DNA of 55,922 bases from Holophagaceae bacterium (GTDB lineage Bacteria; Acidobacteriota; Holophagae; Holophagales; Holophagaceae): positions 861 to 56,782 of the forward strand of contig PLUC01000058.1 in assembly GCA_003165415.1 (NCBI GenBank), written 5' to 3'. Both the position numbers and the translations under genes were made by a program. Each line of letters begins with the position of its first letter. Position 1 is the first letter of the stretch. This document shows, piece after piece, positions 8,311-30,372 of the stretch. The notes under the pieces are model-generated. The model ran no database searches, was not told the origin of the DNA, and saw only the letters and a list, made by a program, of their open reading frames with translations.

Positions 8311-8868
8311 CTAGCAGATTTGGGTCGATTGTTCGCGACCGTAATCATACCCTTTCCTGAGCGCCTTCATATTCAGATCTTCGGTGCCTTTCGGCACGGA
8401 GTCCAGGACGGCCCTCTCCACCGCCTGGATGGGGACCAGGCCGGTGACCCCGGCGAAGAACCCGACCATGACGATGTTCAGCACCAGGCGCCGGCCCAAC
8501 TCCTCGGCGAAGCGGGTGGCGGGGACCCCCGCCGACCGGACCCCGGCGGGCAGGGCCCCTCTGGGGTCCACCAGGTCGCTTTCGTACAGGACCAGGCCGC
8601 CGGGCTTGAGCTGGGGCAGGAACTGGGTGAAGGCGTCCTGGGACATGAGCACCAGCACGTCGGGGTGCTTGACGTAGGGATAACCGATGGGTTGATCCGA
8701 AACCATCACCTGGGCGCTGCAAGCGCTGCCCCGGGCTTCGGGGCCGAAGGCCTGGATGAGGGTAGCGTGCTTGCCGTCGTGGATGGCCGCCGCCTTGCCG
8801 ATGATGGAGCCGCAGAGGATGACGCCCTGGCCGCCCAGTCCGCCCACGCGGATTTCAGTCTGTGCCAT
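8311..8868 (-). CDS. korC: 2-oxoacid:ferredoxin oxidoreductase gamma subunit (orphan)
   Basis: The 185-residue protein matches the gamma subunit/domain of 2-oxoacid:ferredoxin oxidoreductases, with the leading glycine-rich stretch EIRVGGLGGQGVILCG and the FGPEARGS motif, as in KorC. This subunit helps bind CoA in a complex that also needs TPP-binding, alpha and ferredoxin subunits. None of these is encoded beside it; only a short ferredoxin fragment and a possible beta-subunit tail precede it (8855-9027). The gene is intact in sequence, but its partners would have to come from elsewhere. The symbol is tentative, since VorC-type gammas look similar. Confidence 0.82.
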   Translation of the reverse strand: MAQTEIRVGGLGGQGVILCGSIIGKAAAIHDGKHATLIQAFGPEARGSACSAQVMVSDQPIGYPYVKHPDVLVLMSQDAFTQFLPQLKPGGLVLYESDLVDPRGALPAGVRSAGVPATRFAEELGRRLVLNIVMVGFFAGVTGLVPIQAVERAVLDSVPKGTEDLNMKALRKGYDYGREQSTQIC

Positions 8869-9027
8869 TGGGAGCTCCGTAGGTTTGGAAGGTGTCGCCC
8901 AGGACTGCAGCGCGGGGGTGGGGCAGAAGTCGATTCAGTAGGAGCACCCCTTGCAGACTTCCTTCCTGATGAACACCGTCCCCTTGCCCTTGCCCTTGCC
9001 CTGGCGTGCGGGATCACTGTCGCTCAT
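8855..9027 (-). pseudogene. kor operon remnant: ferredoxin 5' end with UGA, joined to a probable KorB 3' tail
   Basis: From an ATG at 9027 a 30-codon frame reads like the start of a KorD-type ferredoxin, ending KEVCKGCSY before TGA at 8935-8937. The next codons are IDFCPT, so the UGA stands exactly where the third cysteine of a CxxCxxCxxxCP cluster motif belongs. In another frame, 8855-8908 encodes LGDTFQTYGAPNGTD and a stop that overlaps the gamma start, as an upstream beta subunit would. The rest of ferredoxin, alpha and beta are missing. The simplest reading is a nonsense change plus a large deletion. The ferredoxin frame is also in phase with the gamma gene through the UGA. Confidence 0.6.
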
Positions 9028-9207
9028 CGATTTTGGCCCCCGAGGCGAATGATCATGAAGGCTACGCCGGGGCTGCCGCCTTGGCAATGCCTTCCCGCCG
9101 GACCGCTCCCGGCCGGGAGGCGCGGAGCCAATGCCGGAGCCGGTTCCGGGGGCGACCGCCGGCCCCGGGGCCGGGGCTGGCTTGAGACAACGGTCACACC
9201 AGCCGGG

Positions 9208-10059
9208 TCAGGGCCGGGGGATGGCCGCCAGGCCGCCCCGGGCGGTTTCGCGGAATTCCTCGGGTAGGCGGCGGCCCACCTTGCCCATGGTCTCGATCAC
9301 GGCGTCGGCCGGGAAGACGCTCTCCAGCCCGGCCAGGGCCATCTCGGCGCAGGCGGCGGCGTTCACCGCGCCCATGACGTTGCGCTTGACGCAGGGGACT
9401 TCCACCAGGCCGCCCACAGGGTCGCAGATGAGCCCCAGCACGTTGGCCAGGGCGAAGGCCACGGCGTGGTCCACCTGGACGGCGGAGCCGCCCATGAGCT
9501 CCACCAGGCCGCCGGCAGCCATGGCCGAGCCGGACCCCACTTCGGCCTGGCAGCCGCCCTCGGCGCCGGCCAGGGAGGCCAGCTTCTCGATGACCAGCCC
9601 GATCCCGCCGGCGGTGAAGAAGGCCCGCAGCACCGCCTCCTGGTCGACCTGGCGCGCCTCGGCCACGGTGAAGATCGCCGCAGGCAGGACCCCGCAGGCC
9701 CCGGCGGTGGGCGCGGCCACCACCCGGCCCATGCAGGCGTTCACCTCGGCCACGGCCAGGGCCGCGGCCACCATGCGGGAAAAGGCCGGGCCGAGCAGGG
9801 ATGAGCCGGTGCCGAGCCACTGGTTCATCCGGGCCGCCCCGCCCCGGATGAGCCGGCTGCGGGAGTGCTGGGGGACCGCCAGGCCCTTCTCCATGGCCTG
9901 GCGCATCACCTGGATCCGGCTCAGCATCAGGTCGCGGAGCTGGCTTTCGGATTTCCCGGAGCTGGCCGCCTCCTGGCGGAGGAAGATGTCCGCAAGGGTC
10001 ACGCCGGCTTCCTCGGCGGCATTCCGGTAGGCGGCGAGGGTGCCTTCGCGGGCGGTCAT
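9208..10059 (-). CDS. sdaAA: L-serine dehydratase, iron-sulfur dependent, alpha subunit
   Basis: The 283-residue protein is the alpha subunit of the two-subunit L-serine dehydratase that converts serine to pyruvate and ammonia with a labile [4Fe-4S] cluster. Conserved blocks include AAPTAGACGVLPA, the GCQAEVGSGSAMAA stretch and CDPVGGLVEVPC with its cluster cysteines. It follows the beta-subunit gene by one base. The 180 bases downstream, up to the kor remnant, are GC-rich and show no gene. Pyruvate from serine fits the amino-acid-degrading metabolism suggested by other operons in the window. Confidence 0.95.
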   Translation of the reverse strand: MTAREGTLAAYRNAAEEAGVTLADIFLRQEAASSGKSESQLRDLMLSRIQVMRQAMEKGLAVPQHSRSRLIRGGAARMNQWLGTGSSLLGPAFSRMVAAALAVAEVNACMGRVVAAPTAGACGVLPAAIFTVAEARQVDQEAVLRAFFTAGGIGLVIEKLASLAGAEGGCQAEVGSGSAMAAGGLVELMGGSAVQVDHAVAFALANVLGLICDPVGGLVEVPCVKRNVMGAVNAAACAEMALAGLESVFPADAVIETMGKVGRRLPEEFRETARGGLAAIPRP

Positions 10060-10060
10060 G

Positions 10061-10729
10061 TCAACCTCCGAAACCGAGACTGGGAATGAGCCGGACCTGC
10101 TGGAACTGGGGCAGGCAGCGCAGGGATTCCATGACGCTGGCGGGGGGCTCGGTGTCCAGCTCCACGGTCATGAGCGCCTGGCCGCCCCGGGTGTTGCGGT
10201 GGGCCTTGATGGTGGCGATGTTCAGGGCGGCGTTGGCCAGGATGGCGCTGACGATGGCCACGGCGCCGGGACGGTCGGGGTAGGTGAGCAGGATGGTGGG
10301 GTACTGCCCCTCCAGGTCCACCGCGAAGCCGTCGATGTTCCAGACCACGATGCGGCCCCCGCCCACCGAGCTGGCGCACAGCTCCAGCTTGGTGCCAGCC
10401 GCTTCCAGGCGCAGGCGCGCGGAATTGGGGTGCACGTCGCCCAGGTCCACCTTCTCGAACCGGTAGTCCAGCCCCTGTTCCCGGGCCAGGGCCTCGGCCG
10501 CGGGAATGCGCTCGTCGTCGGGGGCCAGGCCCAGCAGCCCGGCCAGGAGCGCCAGGTGCGTGCCGTGGCCCTCGCCGGTGGCCGCGAACGAGCCGTGCAG
10601 CTGGATCACGGCCTTTTCGGGGGCGGTGCCCAGCACCTTGCGGGCGAAGGCGCCGATGCGCGCCGCGCCGGCGGTGTGCGAACTGCTGGGCCCGACCATG
10701 ACCGGGCCGATGATGTCGAAGATGCCCAA
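10061..10729 (-). CDS. sdaAB: L-serine dehydratase, beta subunit
   Basis: The 222-residue protein carries the beta-domain signature (FDIIGPVMVGPSSSHTAGA) near the N-terminus, which contributes to the serine site, and a C-terminal ACT domain (LLTYPDRPGAVAIVSAIL, INIATI-like core) that binds serine or other amino acids. With the next gene it forms the Bacillus/Clostridium-type two-subunit enzyme. It lies 22 bases after truA and may be part of a longer minus-strand transcript that begins at the receiver protein. Confidence 0.95.
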   Translation of the reverse strand: MGIFDIIGPVMVGPSSSHTAGAARIGAFARKVLGTAPEKAVIQLHGSFAATGEGHGTHLALLAGLLGLAPDDERIPAAEALAREQGLDYRFEKVDLGDVHPNSARLRLEAAGTKLELCASSVGGGRIVVWNIDGFAVDLEGQYPTILLTYPDRPGAVAIVSAILANAALNIATIKAHRNTRGGQALMTVELDTEPPASVMESLRCLPQFQQVRLIPSLGFGG

Positions 10730-10751
10730 AACGGCTCCTGCGTGATAGGGG

Positions 10752-11600
10752 TCAGAAAACGGGAATCGCCGGCTGAAGCGGGAACGCCACCGGATCTCCA
10801 GGATAGCGCACCCGCTCCAGGAACAGCCCCGCCGCCGGGGCCGCGGCGGCGCCCCAGAACAGGCCGGCCTCCTCCGTGGGCTGGGCCAGGTCCTGGGCCA
10901 CCCGCTCCGGCCGCTCCTTGCCCTGGGCGCAGAGCACGGCGGCGCCCACCATCCGCCGCACCTGGCGGCGCAGGAAGTGGGTGGCGGTGACCCGCAGCAG
11001 CACCAGGGAGCCGCACGGGGCCAGTTTCGAGGACTGGATCTGGCAGCGGGGATCCTCCCCCGGCTCCAGGTCGGCGAAGGCGGAGAGGTCGTAGGCGCCC
11101 TGGAAGGCGGCCCAGGCCTCCGACAGCCGGCCCAGGTCCAGGGCGCCCTTCACCCACCAGATGTAGGGTTTGGCGAAGGCACTGCGGCGCAGGCTGAGCT
11201 GGTACAGGTAGGTGCGGCTCATGGCCTCGTGGCGGGCGTGGAAGGCGGGGCTGCAGGTGGCCACGGAGCGCACGGCCACATCGCCGGGCAGGCCGGTGTC
11301 CAGGATCTTCTGCAGGTCCCGGGGCCGGGGCGCCTGGCCCGGGGCCAGGTGCAGGTGGGCCACCTGGCCCAGGGCGTGGACCCCGGCATCGGTGCGGCCG
11401 GAGCCGCCCAGGGCCGCCACCTGGATGCCGCCGTCCTGGAGCGCCCGCTCCAGGGCCTCGGACACGGTGCGCACCCCCTGGGCGGTCTGCTTGGGCCCCT
11501 GTTTCTGCCAGCCCTGGAACCGGGAACCGTCGTACTCCACCAGCAGCCGGTACGCCGCTCCCTGCGCCGGGCGGGGCGCGGCCCGCTCCGGCCGCCTCAC
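10752..11600 (-). CDS. truA: tRNA pseudouridine(38-40) synthase
   Basis: The 282-residue enzyme modifies U38-U40 in the anticodon arm of many tRNAs. The catalytic aspartate is in GSGRTDAGVHALGQV, and the family blocks YDGSRFQGWQKQ, FHARHEAMSRTYLYQ and FLRRQVRRMVG are all present. The first 15 residues are a Pro/Ala-rich extension. The start is GTG at 11600, overlapping the stop of the upstream receiver gene as GTGA, so translation is probably coupled. The length is slightly above the usual 245-270 residues because of that extension. Confidence 0.95.
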   Translation of the reverse strand: MRRPERAAPRPAQGAAYRLLVEYDGSRFQGWQKQGPKQTAQGVRTVSEALERALQDGGIQVAALGGSGRTDAGVHALGQVAHLHLAPGQAPRPRDLQKILDTGLPGDVAVRSVATCSPAFHARHEAMSRTYLYQLSLRRSAFAKPYIWWVKGALDLGRLSEAWAAFQGAYDLSAFADLEPGEDPRCQIQSSKLAPCGSLVLLRVTATHFLRRQVRRMVGAAVLCAQGKERPERVAQDLAQPTEEAGLFWGAAAAPAAGLFLERVRYPGDPVAFPLQPAIPVF

Positions 11601-12001
11601 GCGCCCACCGGCAGGGCCTTGCGCACCTCCGCCAGGAAGTGGTCGGGGTCGTGGATCGGCTTGGACAGGTAGTGCTCCGCCCCGGTCTCGGCCAGGAAGC
11701 GCTCCCGGTCCCCGGACATGGCGTGGGCGGTGGCGAGGATCACCGGGATGTGCGCGGTGGCCGGGTTCGCCTTCAGCATCTTTGTAATGAAGATTCCATC
11801 GACCTTCTTCCCTTCGTACAAGGTGCGGGAGAGGCTGATGTCCATGATGATGACCCCCAGGTCACCGGATTCGGCCAGGGCCATGATCTCGGCCACATCC
11901 TCCGACACCGCCACCTGGTAGCCGCCCTTCCGGGTGAGGACGATCTGCATGAACTTAACATTTATGGGGTCGTCCTCGACAATGAGGATCTTGATGGGCA
12001 T
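11597..12001 (-). CDS. single-domain response regulator
   Basis: The 134-residue protein is a lone receiver domain. Acidic residues D10/D11, the phospho-accepting D54 in VIIMDISLS, the switch Thr in VILATAH and the Lys in YLSKPI are all present. There is no output domain, so it acts by protein contact or as a phosphorelay step, like CheY, Spo0F or DivK-type proteins. No kinase is adjacent. Coupling to truA by a GTGA overlap is probably only transcriptional economy. Confidence 0.92.
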   Translation of the reverse strand: MPIKILIVEDDPINVKFMQIVLTRKGGYQVAVSEDVAEIMALAESGDLGVIIMDISLSRTLYEGKKVDGIFITKMLKANPATAHIPVILATAHAMSGDRERFLAETGAEHYLSKPIHDPDHFLAEVRKALPVGA

Positions 12002-12054
12002 TCGGCAGCCTCGGACGCGGATTAAGCACGTCCGGACATTATAGGCTACTTGGA

Positions 12055-13194
12055 CTAGAGCGGGGTGTTGGCGCTGGGCAGCCGGCGCACCTCCGCGCCC
12101 TCCGCCTGCACCTCGATCTCCACGCGGCGGTTCCGGGCCTTGCCCTGGGCGGTGCGGTTGTCGTCGATGGGCTGGTCCGGGCCCCGGCCCGCCACGCGGA
12201 TCCGCGCCTGCGGGACGCCCGCCGCCGCGAGGACCTTGGCCACGGCCTGGGCCCGCGCCAGGGAGAGCGCCCGGTTGTGCTGGGCGCCGCCGTCGCTGGA
12301 GGTGTGGCCGGTGACGGTGAGCAGGTAGGTTCCGTGGAAGGCCTGAAGCTGCGCGGCGATCTGGCGGATGGTGCCCAGGGCGGAGGCTGGGATCACGGAC
12401 AGGTCGTTGCCGAAATGGAGCCGAGTCTCATCCAGCACGATCCGTACCACCGGAGGGGCCGCGGGGGCGGGCGCCGCCACCGCGGCGGCGGGCGGAGCCG
12501 GAGCGGGGGACGGAACGGGTGCCGGTGGCTGCGCGGGGGCGGGAGCCAGGGTGGCAGCCATGGCGGGAGCGGGCGCGGGCGCCGGTTCGGGGGCTGCAGC
12601 CGGCACCGGCTCCATGGACGGAGCGGCCGGCGGGAGGGCGACGGGCGCAGCGGCGGGCGCGGGCGCTCCCCAGCGCAGCCCCAGGCCCAGGATGGCCGCG
12701 GACTCCCGGCGGTAGCGGAGGGTCTCGACGTCCGTGGAGCGGAGTTCCAGGCTGCTGATCCCGTGGTCGCCGTAGCGGAACTGCAGGCCGCCGCCCCAGT
12801 GGTCGGTGAAGCGGATGGTGGAGTCCGCGGCCAGCGAGAAGGGCGTCTGCACCTGGGTCAGGCCCAGGCCGGCGCGCAGGTACGGCTTCCAGCTGGGGCC
12901 CAGGTCGAGAGGGTCGAACAGGACGGCCACCTGCACTTCCGTCTCGTGGGCCCGGATCCCGCCCTCCCGGCTCTGGAGCTGGATCTGGAGGGCGTCCAGC
13001 TCCATCCCCCAGCGCGGGTTCCACCAGGTGCCCACGCCCACGCCCAGGCCGTCCGTGTCCTTCAGGCAGTGGCAGTCGTCGGGGGTGACGGCGGCGAACT
13101 TGGCCTGGACCCAGTCGGGCCGGGCGGGGCCGTCGGTGCCGGCGGCGAGGTTCGCGGTGAGCGTCAGGAGGAGGGCTAGGCTGGCCGTCTGCAT
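12055..13194 (-). CDS. OmpA-family outer-membrane protein with Pro/Ala linker
   Basis: The 379-residue protein begins with a signal peptide (MQTASLALLLTLTANLAAG). An N-terminal part of about 170 residues looks like an outer-membrane beta-barrel, with many amphipathic strands and WNPRWGMELD- and WKPYLRAGLGL-like segments. Then comes a roughly 75-residue Pro/Ala-rich linker, and a C-terminal OmpA peptidoglycan-binding domain with TGHTSSDGGAQHN, LSLARAQAVAKVL and GKARNRRVEIEV. It probably ties the outer membrane to the wall. It is divergent from the giant secreted-protein gene. Confidence 0.88.
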   Translation of the reverse strand: MQTASLALLLTLTANLAAGTDGPARPDWVQAKFAAVTPDDCHCLKDTDGLGVGVGTWWNPRWGMELDALQIQLQSREGGIRAHETEVQVAVLFDPLDLGPSWKPYLRAGLGLTQVQTPFSLAADSTIRFTDHWGGGLQFRYGDHGISSLELRSTDVETLRYRRESAAILGLGLRWGAPAPAAAPVALPPAAPSMEPVPAAAPEPAPAPAPAMAATLAPAPAQPPAPVPSPAPAPPAAAVAAPAPAAPPVVRIVLDETRLHFGNDLSVIPASALGTIRQIAAQLQAFHGTYLLTVTGHTSSDGGAQHNRALSLARAQAVAKVLAAAGVPQARIRVAGRGPDQPIDDNRTAQGKARNRRVEIEVQAEGAEVRRLPSANTPL

Positions 13195-13474
13195 GTTTTC
13201 TCCAAGTTGGTCCTAAATATTCATTTCAAATTGGGGTCCTGGATGCGGGTCGGCCCGAAGCTGAGCCCCTTCGTCTCATGTTTGGACCGCAACTTGTTGT
13301 TGACTTCAAGTCCAAATTTACATGATTCTTGAATGGTAACTTGCAACCTTCAATTTATGTATTTTTTTGGGTGTCCAGTAATCGGCCCCAACCATAGAAG
13401 GGCAAGCTGCTCCGGAATCCCACCCTGGCCGTGTCTTTTTTCTCCGTATGCACGGTGATTCCAACGAGGTTCTT
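13195..13474. promoter_or_regulatory. AT-rich divergent intergenic region
   Basis: This 280-bp gap separates the divergent OmpA-family and giant-protein genes and is much richer in A and T than its surroundings, as expected for two promoters. A TTGACT at about 13300 is followed by AT-rich bases that could form a weak plus-strand promoter. I see no convincing riboswitch, terminator or strong inverted repeat. Confidence 0.35.
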
Positions 13475-27217
<13,743 letters not shown>

Positions 27218-27224
27218 CCGAACG

Positions 27225-27854
27225 ATGCATTGCTCCACCTGGTTCATCTACGCGGCCGTGGCCATCGCGGCCATCCTCTGCCCCGGCCCCGCCGTCTTTC
27301 TCGCGATCTCCAACAGCGTGACCTTCGGCTGGCGCCGGGTGGCCTATTCCTGCCTGGGCAACATCCTCGGCCTGCTGGTGGTCTCCAGCCTGGCCATGGC
27401 GGGGCTGGGCGCGCTCATGAAGACCTCCGCCACCGTGTTCATGGCCGTCAAGCTGGCGGGCGCGGGATACCTGATCTACATGGGCCTGAGGCAGTGGCGG
27501 TCCAGAGGCAGCCTGTTCACCCAGGCCCCGGCCGCCGGCGGGCACAGCAACCGCGAGATCTTCTTCCAGGGCTTGCTGATCGCGCTGACCAATCCCAAGG
27601 CCATCCTGTTCTTCACGGCCCTGTTCCCCCAGTTCCTCAGGCCGGACCGGGCGCTGGCGCCCCAGTTCCTGATCCTCACCGCCACGTTCATGTTCTTTTC
27701 GTTCCTGATCCTGATGCTGTACGGGAGGCTCGCCGACACGGCCCGGTTCTGGTTTGCCGACGAGACCCGCTCCGGGTGGTTCAACCGGGTGACTGGCAGC
27801 CTGTTCCTGGCGCTTGGCCTGGGGGTGCTGCGGCTCAAGGTCAGGGCTACCTGA
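27225..27854 (+). CDS. LysE/RhtB-family amino acid exporter
   Basis: The 209-residue protein has six predicted membrane segments and the family motif ILCPGPAVFLAISNS at residues 17-31, plus LTNPKAILFFTALFPQF in the middle, both typical of LysE/RhtB exporters of amino acids or homoserine lactones. It begins seven bases after the giant gene ends, so it could be read through from it, but a functional link is not evident. No strong ribosome site precedes the ATG. The 3' end overlaps the convergent ATPase gene by eight bases. Confidence 0.9.
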   Translation: MHCSTWFIYAAVAIAAILCPGPAVFLAISNSVTFGWRRVAYSCLGNILGLLVVSSLAMAGLGALMKTSATVFMAVKLAGAGYLIYMGLRQWRSRGSLFTQAPAAGGHSNREIFFQGLLIALTNPKAILFFTALFPQFLRPDRALAPQFLILTATFMFFSFLILMLYGRLADTARFWFADETRSGWFNRVTGSLFLALGLGVLRLKVRAT

Positions 27855-29091
27855 GGCCGCCCAGGTCCCATGGCAGCGAGACATCGTCATTGTTCACCCG
27901 CTCCACCCGCTCGCAAAGGGAGATGATCAGTCCCGGCGCCACTTTCAGGGCGGGGTAGGCCTCCCGGAACGCCTTGATCCCCCGGGCGTCAGCGCTGGAA
28001 ACCTTGCTCTTGCCTTTGATCTCGATGGGGAAGAAGCGCCCGTCCCGTTCCAGGATCAGGTCCACTTCCGCGCCTCCGGCGGTGCGCCAATGGTGCAGAC
28101 GCGGCGCCGGGGACATCAGGGCCATCTGCTTGCGCAACTCGGAGGCAACGAAGGTCTCGAACAAGTGTCCCCACAGGGGATGCCCGCCCAGGGCAGCCGG
28201 GGAGGAGATCGCCTGGGCCCAGCAGGCCAGCCCGGTGTCCGCCAGGAATCCCTTGGGCTTGCCGGAGACCCGCTTGACGGCATTGCCCGAATAGGCCGGC
28301 AGTTCGAACCACTGGAAGGTGGCGATCAGCAACTCCAGCCAGCGCCTGGCGGTCTGGGGGTTGATGCCCAACTCACGGCCAAGCTGGCTGGCGTTGATCT
28401 CCTGGGCCGTGAGGGCCGCGGCCAGCCGCACGAAGCGGCCGAAGGTGTGCCAGTCCGAGATGTCGGTGAGCAGGCGCACGTCCCGCTCCACGTAGGTGCG
28501 GAAATAGGCTCCCCAGAAATCGGGCAGGGTCTCCCGGGGCAGGCGGGTGGCCTCCGGCAGGGTACCCCGCCAGACCTGCTCGAAGGGACCCCAAGGGAGC
28601 GACAGGCGGGTCCGCGGCTGTTTCTGGAACCCTTCCGGGTCTTCGATCCACGCGGGCAGCCAGGCCGCGGAAAGGTCCGCACCGGCCACCTCGCCCAGGC
28701 AGAAGCCTTCCAGATCCAGGAAGACGGCCCGGCCGGCCAGACTCTCGGCCAGGCTGCGCAGCACGTGCCACTGCTGGGACCCGGTCAGCAGGAACTGTCC
28801 TGGCGACCGGTCCCGGTCCACCCGGCGTTTGAGGGCGGCCACCAGTTCCGGCACGTACTGCACCTCATCAAAGATCACCGGCGCGGGGTGGTTGTCCAGG
28901 AACAGGTCCGGATCCCTCCGGGCATTGCCGATGTCCTGGGCGGGGTCGAACACCACCAGGTCCGCCCTGTCGCCGAAGAGATGCTGGAGCAGGGTGCTCT
29001 TGCCCACCTGCCTGGCTCCGGAAACAACCACCACCGGGAAGTTCTGGAACAGGGACTGGAGACGGGAAGTCAGGAAACGGGAGGTATACAT
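27847..29091 (-). CDS. AAA+ ATPase with DUF4143 domain
   Basis: The 414-residue protein has an N-terminal AAA_14-type ATPase (Walker A GARQVGKST, Walker B PVIFDEVQ, sensor LTGSQQW). A winged-helix-like region follows (QEINASQLGRELGINPQTARRWL), and then the DUF4143 part with a PD-(D/E)xK-like core (GGAEVDLILERDGRFFPIEIKGKSK). Members are widespread, often horizontally exchanged, and of unproven function. A degraded relative lies at 37299-37688. The ATG at 29091 is the first in frame; the upstream 70 bases are AT-rich. Confidence 0.9.
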   Translation of the reverse strand: MYTSRFLTSRLQSLFQNFPVVVVSGARQVGKSTLLQHLFGDRADLVVFDPAQDIGNARRDPDLFLDNHPAPVIFDEVQYVPELVAALKRRVDRDRSPGQFLLTGSQQWHVLRSLAESLAGRAVFLDLEGFCLGEVAGADLSAAWLPAWIEDPEGFQKQPRTRLSLPWGPFEQVWRGTLPEATRLPRETLPDFWGAYFRTYVERDVRLLTDISDWHTFGRFVRLAAALTAQEINASQLGRELGINPQTARRWLELLIATFQWFELPAYSGNAVKRVSGKPKGFLADTGLACWAQAISSPAALGGHPLWGHLFETFVASELRKQMALMSPAPRLHHWRTAGGAEVDLILERDGRFFPIEIKGKSKVSSADARGIKAFREAYPALKVAPGLIISLCERVERVNNDDVSLPWDLGGLR

Positions 29092-29159
29092 CCTTGCATT
29101 TTGGTCATGGCATCACCAAATTGCAAGGTTCTTGACGATTTCGGACCTGCCAGATGGGT

Positions 29160-29471
29160 CTAGAAAATGGATTCCGTGAGCCGCAACTCGACGCTCGCAC
29201 GCATCCCCTTCATCTTCGCGCCCGCGGCTTTCATGTGGGGAGTCTCGAGGTGGGTCTTCAGCGCATCCAGGGATTCCCAGCGTTCGAGGAGGGTGATGCG
29301 GTCGGCTTCGAGCGGCTGCTCCGGGGCGAAGGGCGAAACGGTGTCGCGGGTGTATTCGTAGGCCTGGCAGCCCGGCTCCCGGTGCACCAGCGGGCGGAGT
29401 TCTTCACAGGCGGCAAGGAACTCCTGCATCCGGCCTTCCTTGATCCGCATGACGACGATGACGTGCAGCAT
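29160..29471 (-). CDS. antibiotic biosynthesis monooxygenase (ABM) domain protein
   Basis: The 103-residue protein has the small ferredoxin-like ABM fold: opening strand LHVIVVMRIKEGRMQEF, the LLERWESLDALKTHLETPHM block and the closing strand. Relatives such as YgiN oxidise quinols or act on small aromatic substrates without cofactor; many have no assigned role. The ATG at 29471 is chosen because GGGAGG lies six bases upstream; a longer frame adds 13 residues without such a site. It stands alone between the ATPase and the PHP gene. Confidence 0.85.
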   Translation of the reverse strand: MLHVIVVMRIKEGRMQEFLAACEELRPLVHREPGCQAYEYTRDTVSPFAPEQPLEADRITLLERWESLDALKTHLETPHMKAAGAKMKGMRASVELRLTESIF

Positions 29472-29535
29472 TTGCGCCTCCCTGGGGTATTCCCGGTCTG
29501 AAGTATTCACTTCATTGGAACATATCCGGGTGATA

Positions 29536-30372
29536 TCAGGCCATCAGGCCCTGCAGCCGTTCGAGGATCTCATCGGGCACCCGCAGTCCGCCGCCGCCCA
29601 CCCCCAGCTCGATGCCGGGCTTGTGCCCGCCGTGGTAGTCGCTGCCGCCGCAAGGGACCATGTCAAGCCTGTGGGCCAGCGCCAGGAAGTAGCGCTCCTC
29701 CAGCGGGCCGTAGTCGGGGTAGTAGGCCTCGAACCCATGCACGCCCTGGGCCTTCAGGTCCAGCATCGCCTCGTCCCAGCGGAAGCCCCGGGGGAAGCCC
29801 CGGCCGGGATGGGCCACCACCGCCACCCCGCCGGCCGCCCGGATCCACTGGACGGCCTCCCGGGGCTGCAGTTCGGGCATGGCCACGTAGCAGGGGCTGT
29901 CGTCGCCGATGAAACGGCGGAAGGCGTCGGCGGCGCTGCCGGCCGCCCCGTTGCGCACCAGGACCCTGGCGAAGTGGGTGCGGGAGATCAGGTCGGTGGG
30001 GGCCTCCTCCGCCAGTTCGTCCCAGGTGATGGCCAGACCCCTGGTCCGGAGCCGCAGGAGCATGGCCTGGTTCCGCTCCAGGCGCAGCCGGCGCATGGTG
30101 TCGATGCGCTCCGCCAGCAGCGGATCGCGGAAGTCCAGGAACAGGCCCAGCATGTGCAGCGGCCGGTCCATGAACCGGCAGCTCAGCTCGATGCCGGGCA
30201 CCAGCAGGGTGGCGACCTCCGGCTGCATGGCCATGAACCGGTCCAGCCCGGCCAGGGTGTCGTGGTCGGTGAGGGCCAGGGCGGTGATCCCGGCCGCGTC
30301 CGCCGCCAGGGCCATGGCCTCGGGGGTGTCGGTGCCGTCGGAGAAGACGGAGTGGGTGTGCAGGTCGATCAC
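29536..30372 (-). CDS. PHP-domain phosphoesterase (RNase AM / nucleotidase-like)
   Basis: The 278-residue protein has the four PHP metal-binding motifs: DLHTHSVFSDG at the very start, LTDHDT, the GIE block, HPGRGF and the final DYHGG. This architecture without a polymerase domain matches the YciV/TrpH group, which remove phosphates from 3',5'-bisphosphate nucleotides or from 5' RNA ends. The GTG start overlaps the stop of the upstream FlhB-tail gene (GTGA). A longer in-frame extension upstream exists but would only translate the FlhB-like gene out of frame, so I reject it. Confidence 0.88.
   Translation of the reverse strand: MIDLHTHSVFSDGTDTPEAMALAADAAGITALALTDHDTLAGLDRFMAMQPEVATLLVPGIELSCRFMDRPLHMLGLFLDFRDPLLAERIDTMRRLRLERNQAMLLRLRTRGLAITWDELAEEAPTDLISRTHFARVLVRNGAAGSAADAFRRFIGDDSPCYVAMPELQPREAVQWIRAAGGVAVVAHPGRGFPRGFRWDEAMLDLKAQGVHGFEAYYPDYGPLEERYFLALAHRLDMVPCGGSDYHGGHKPGIELGVGGGGLRVPDEILERLQGLMA

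Noticed and set aside
8935-8937. UGA as a selenocysteine codon
   Set aside because: Only a weak, long-loop hairpin can be drawn after the UGA, and the adjacent loss of most of the operon makes a nonsense change in a dying gene more likely. Kept only as an alternative in the findings.
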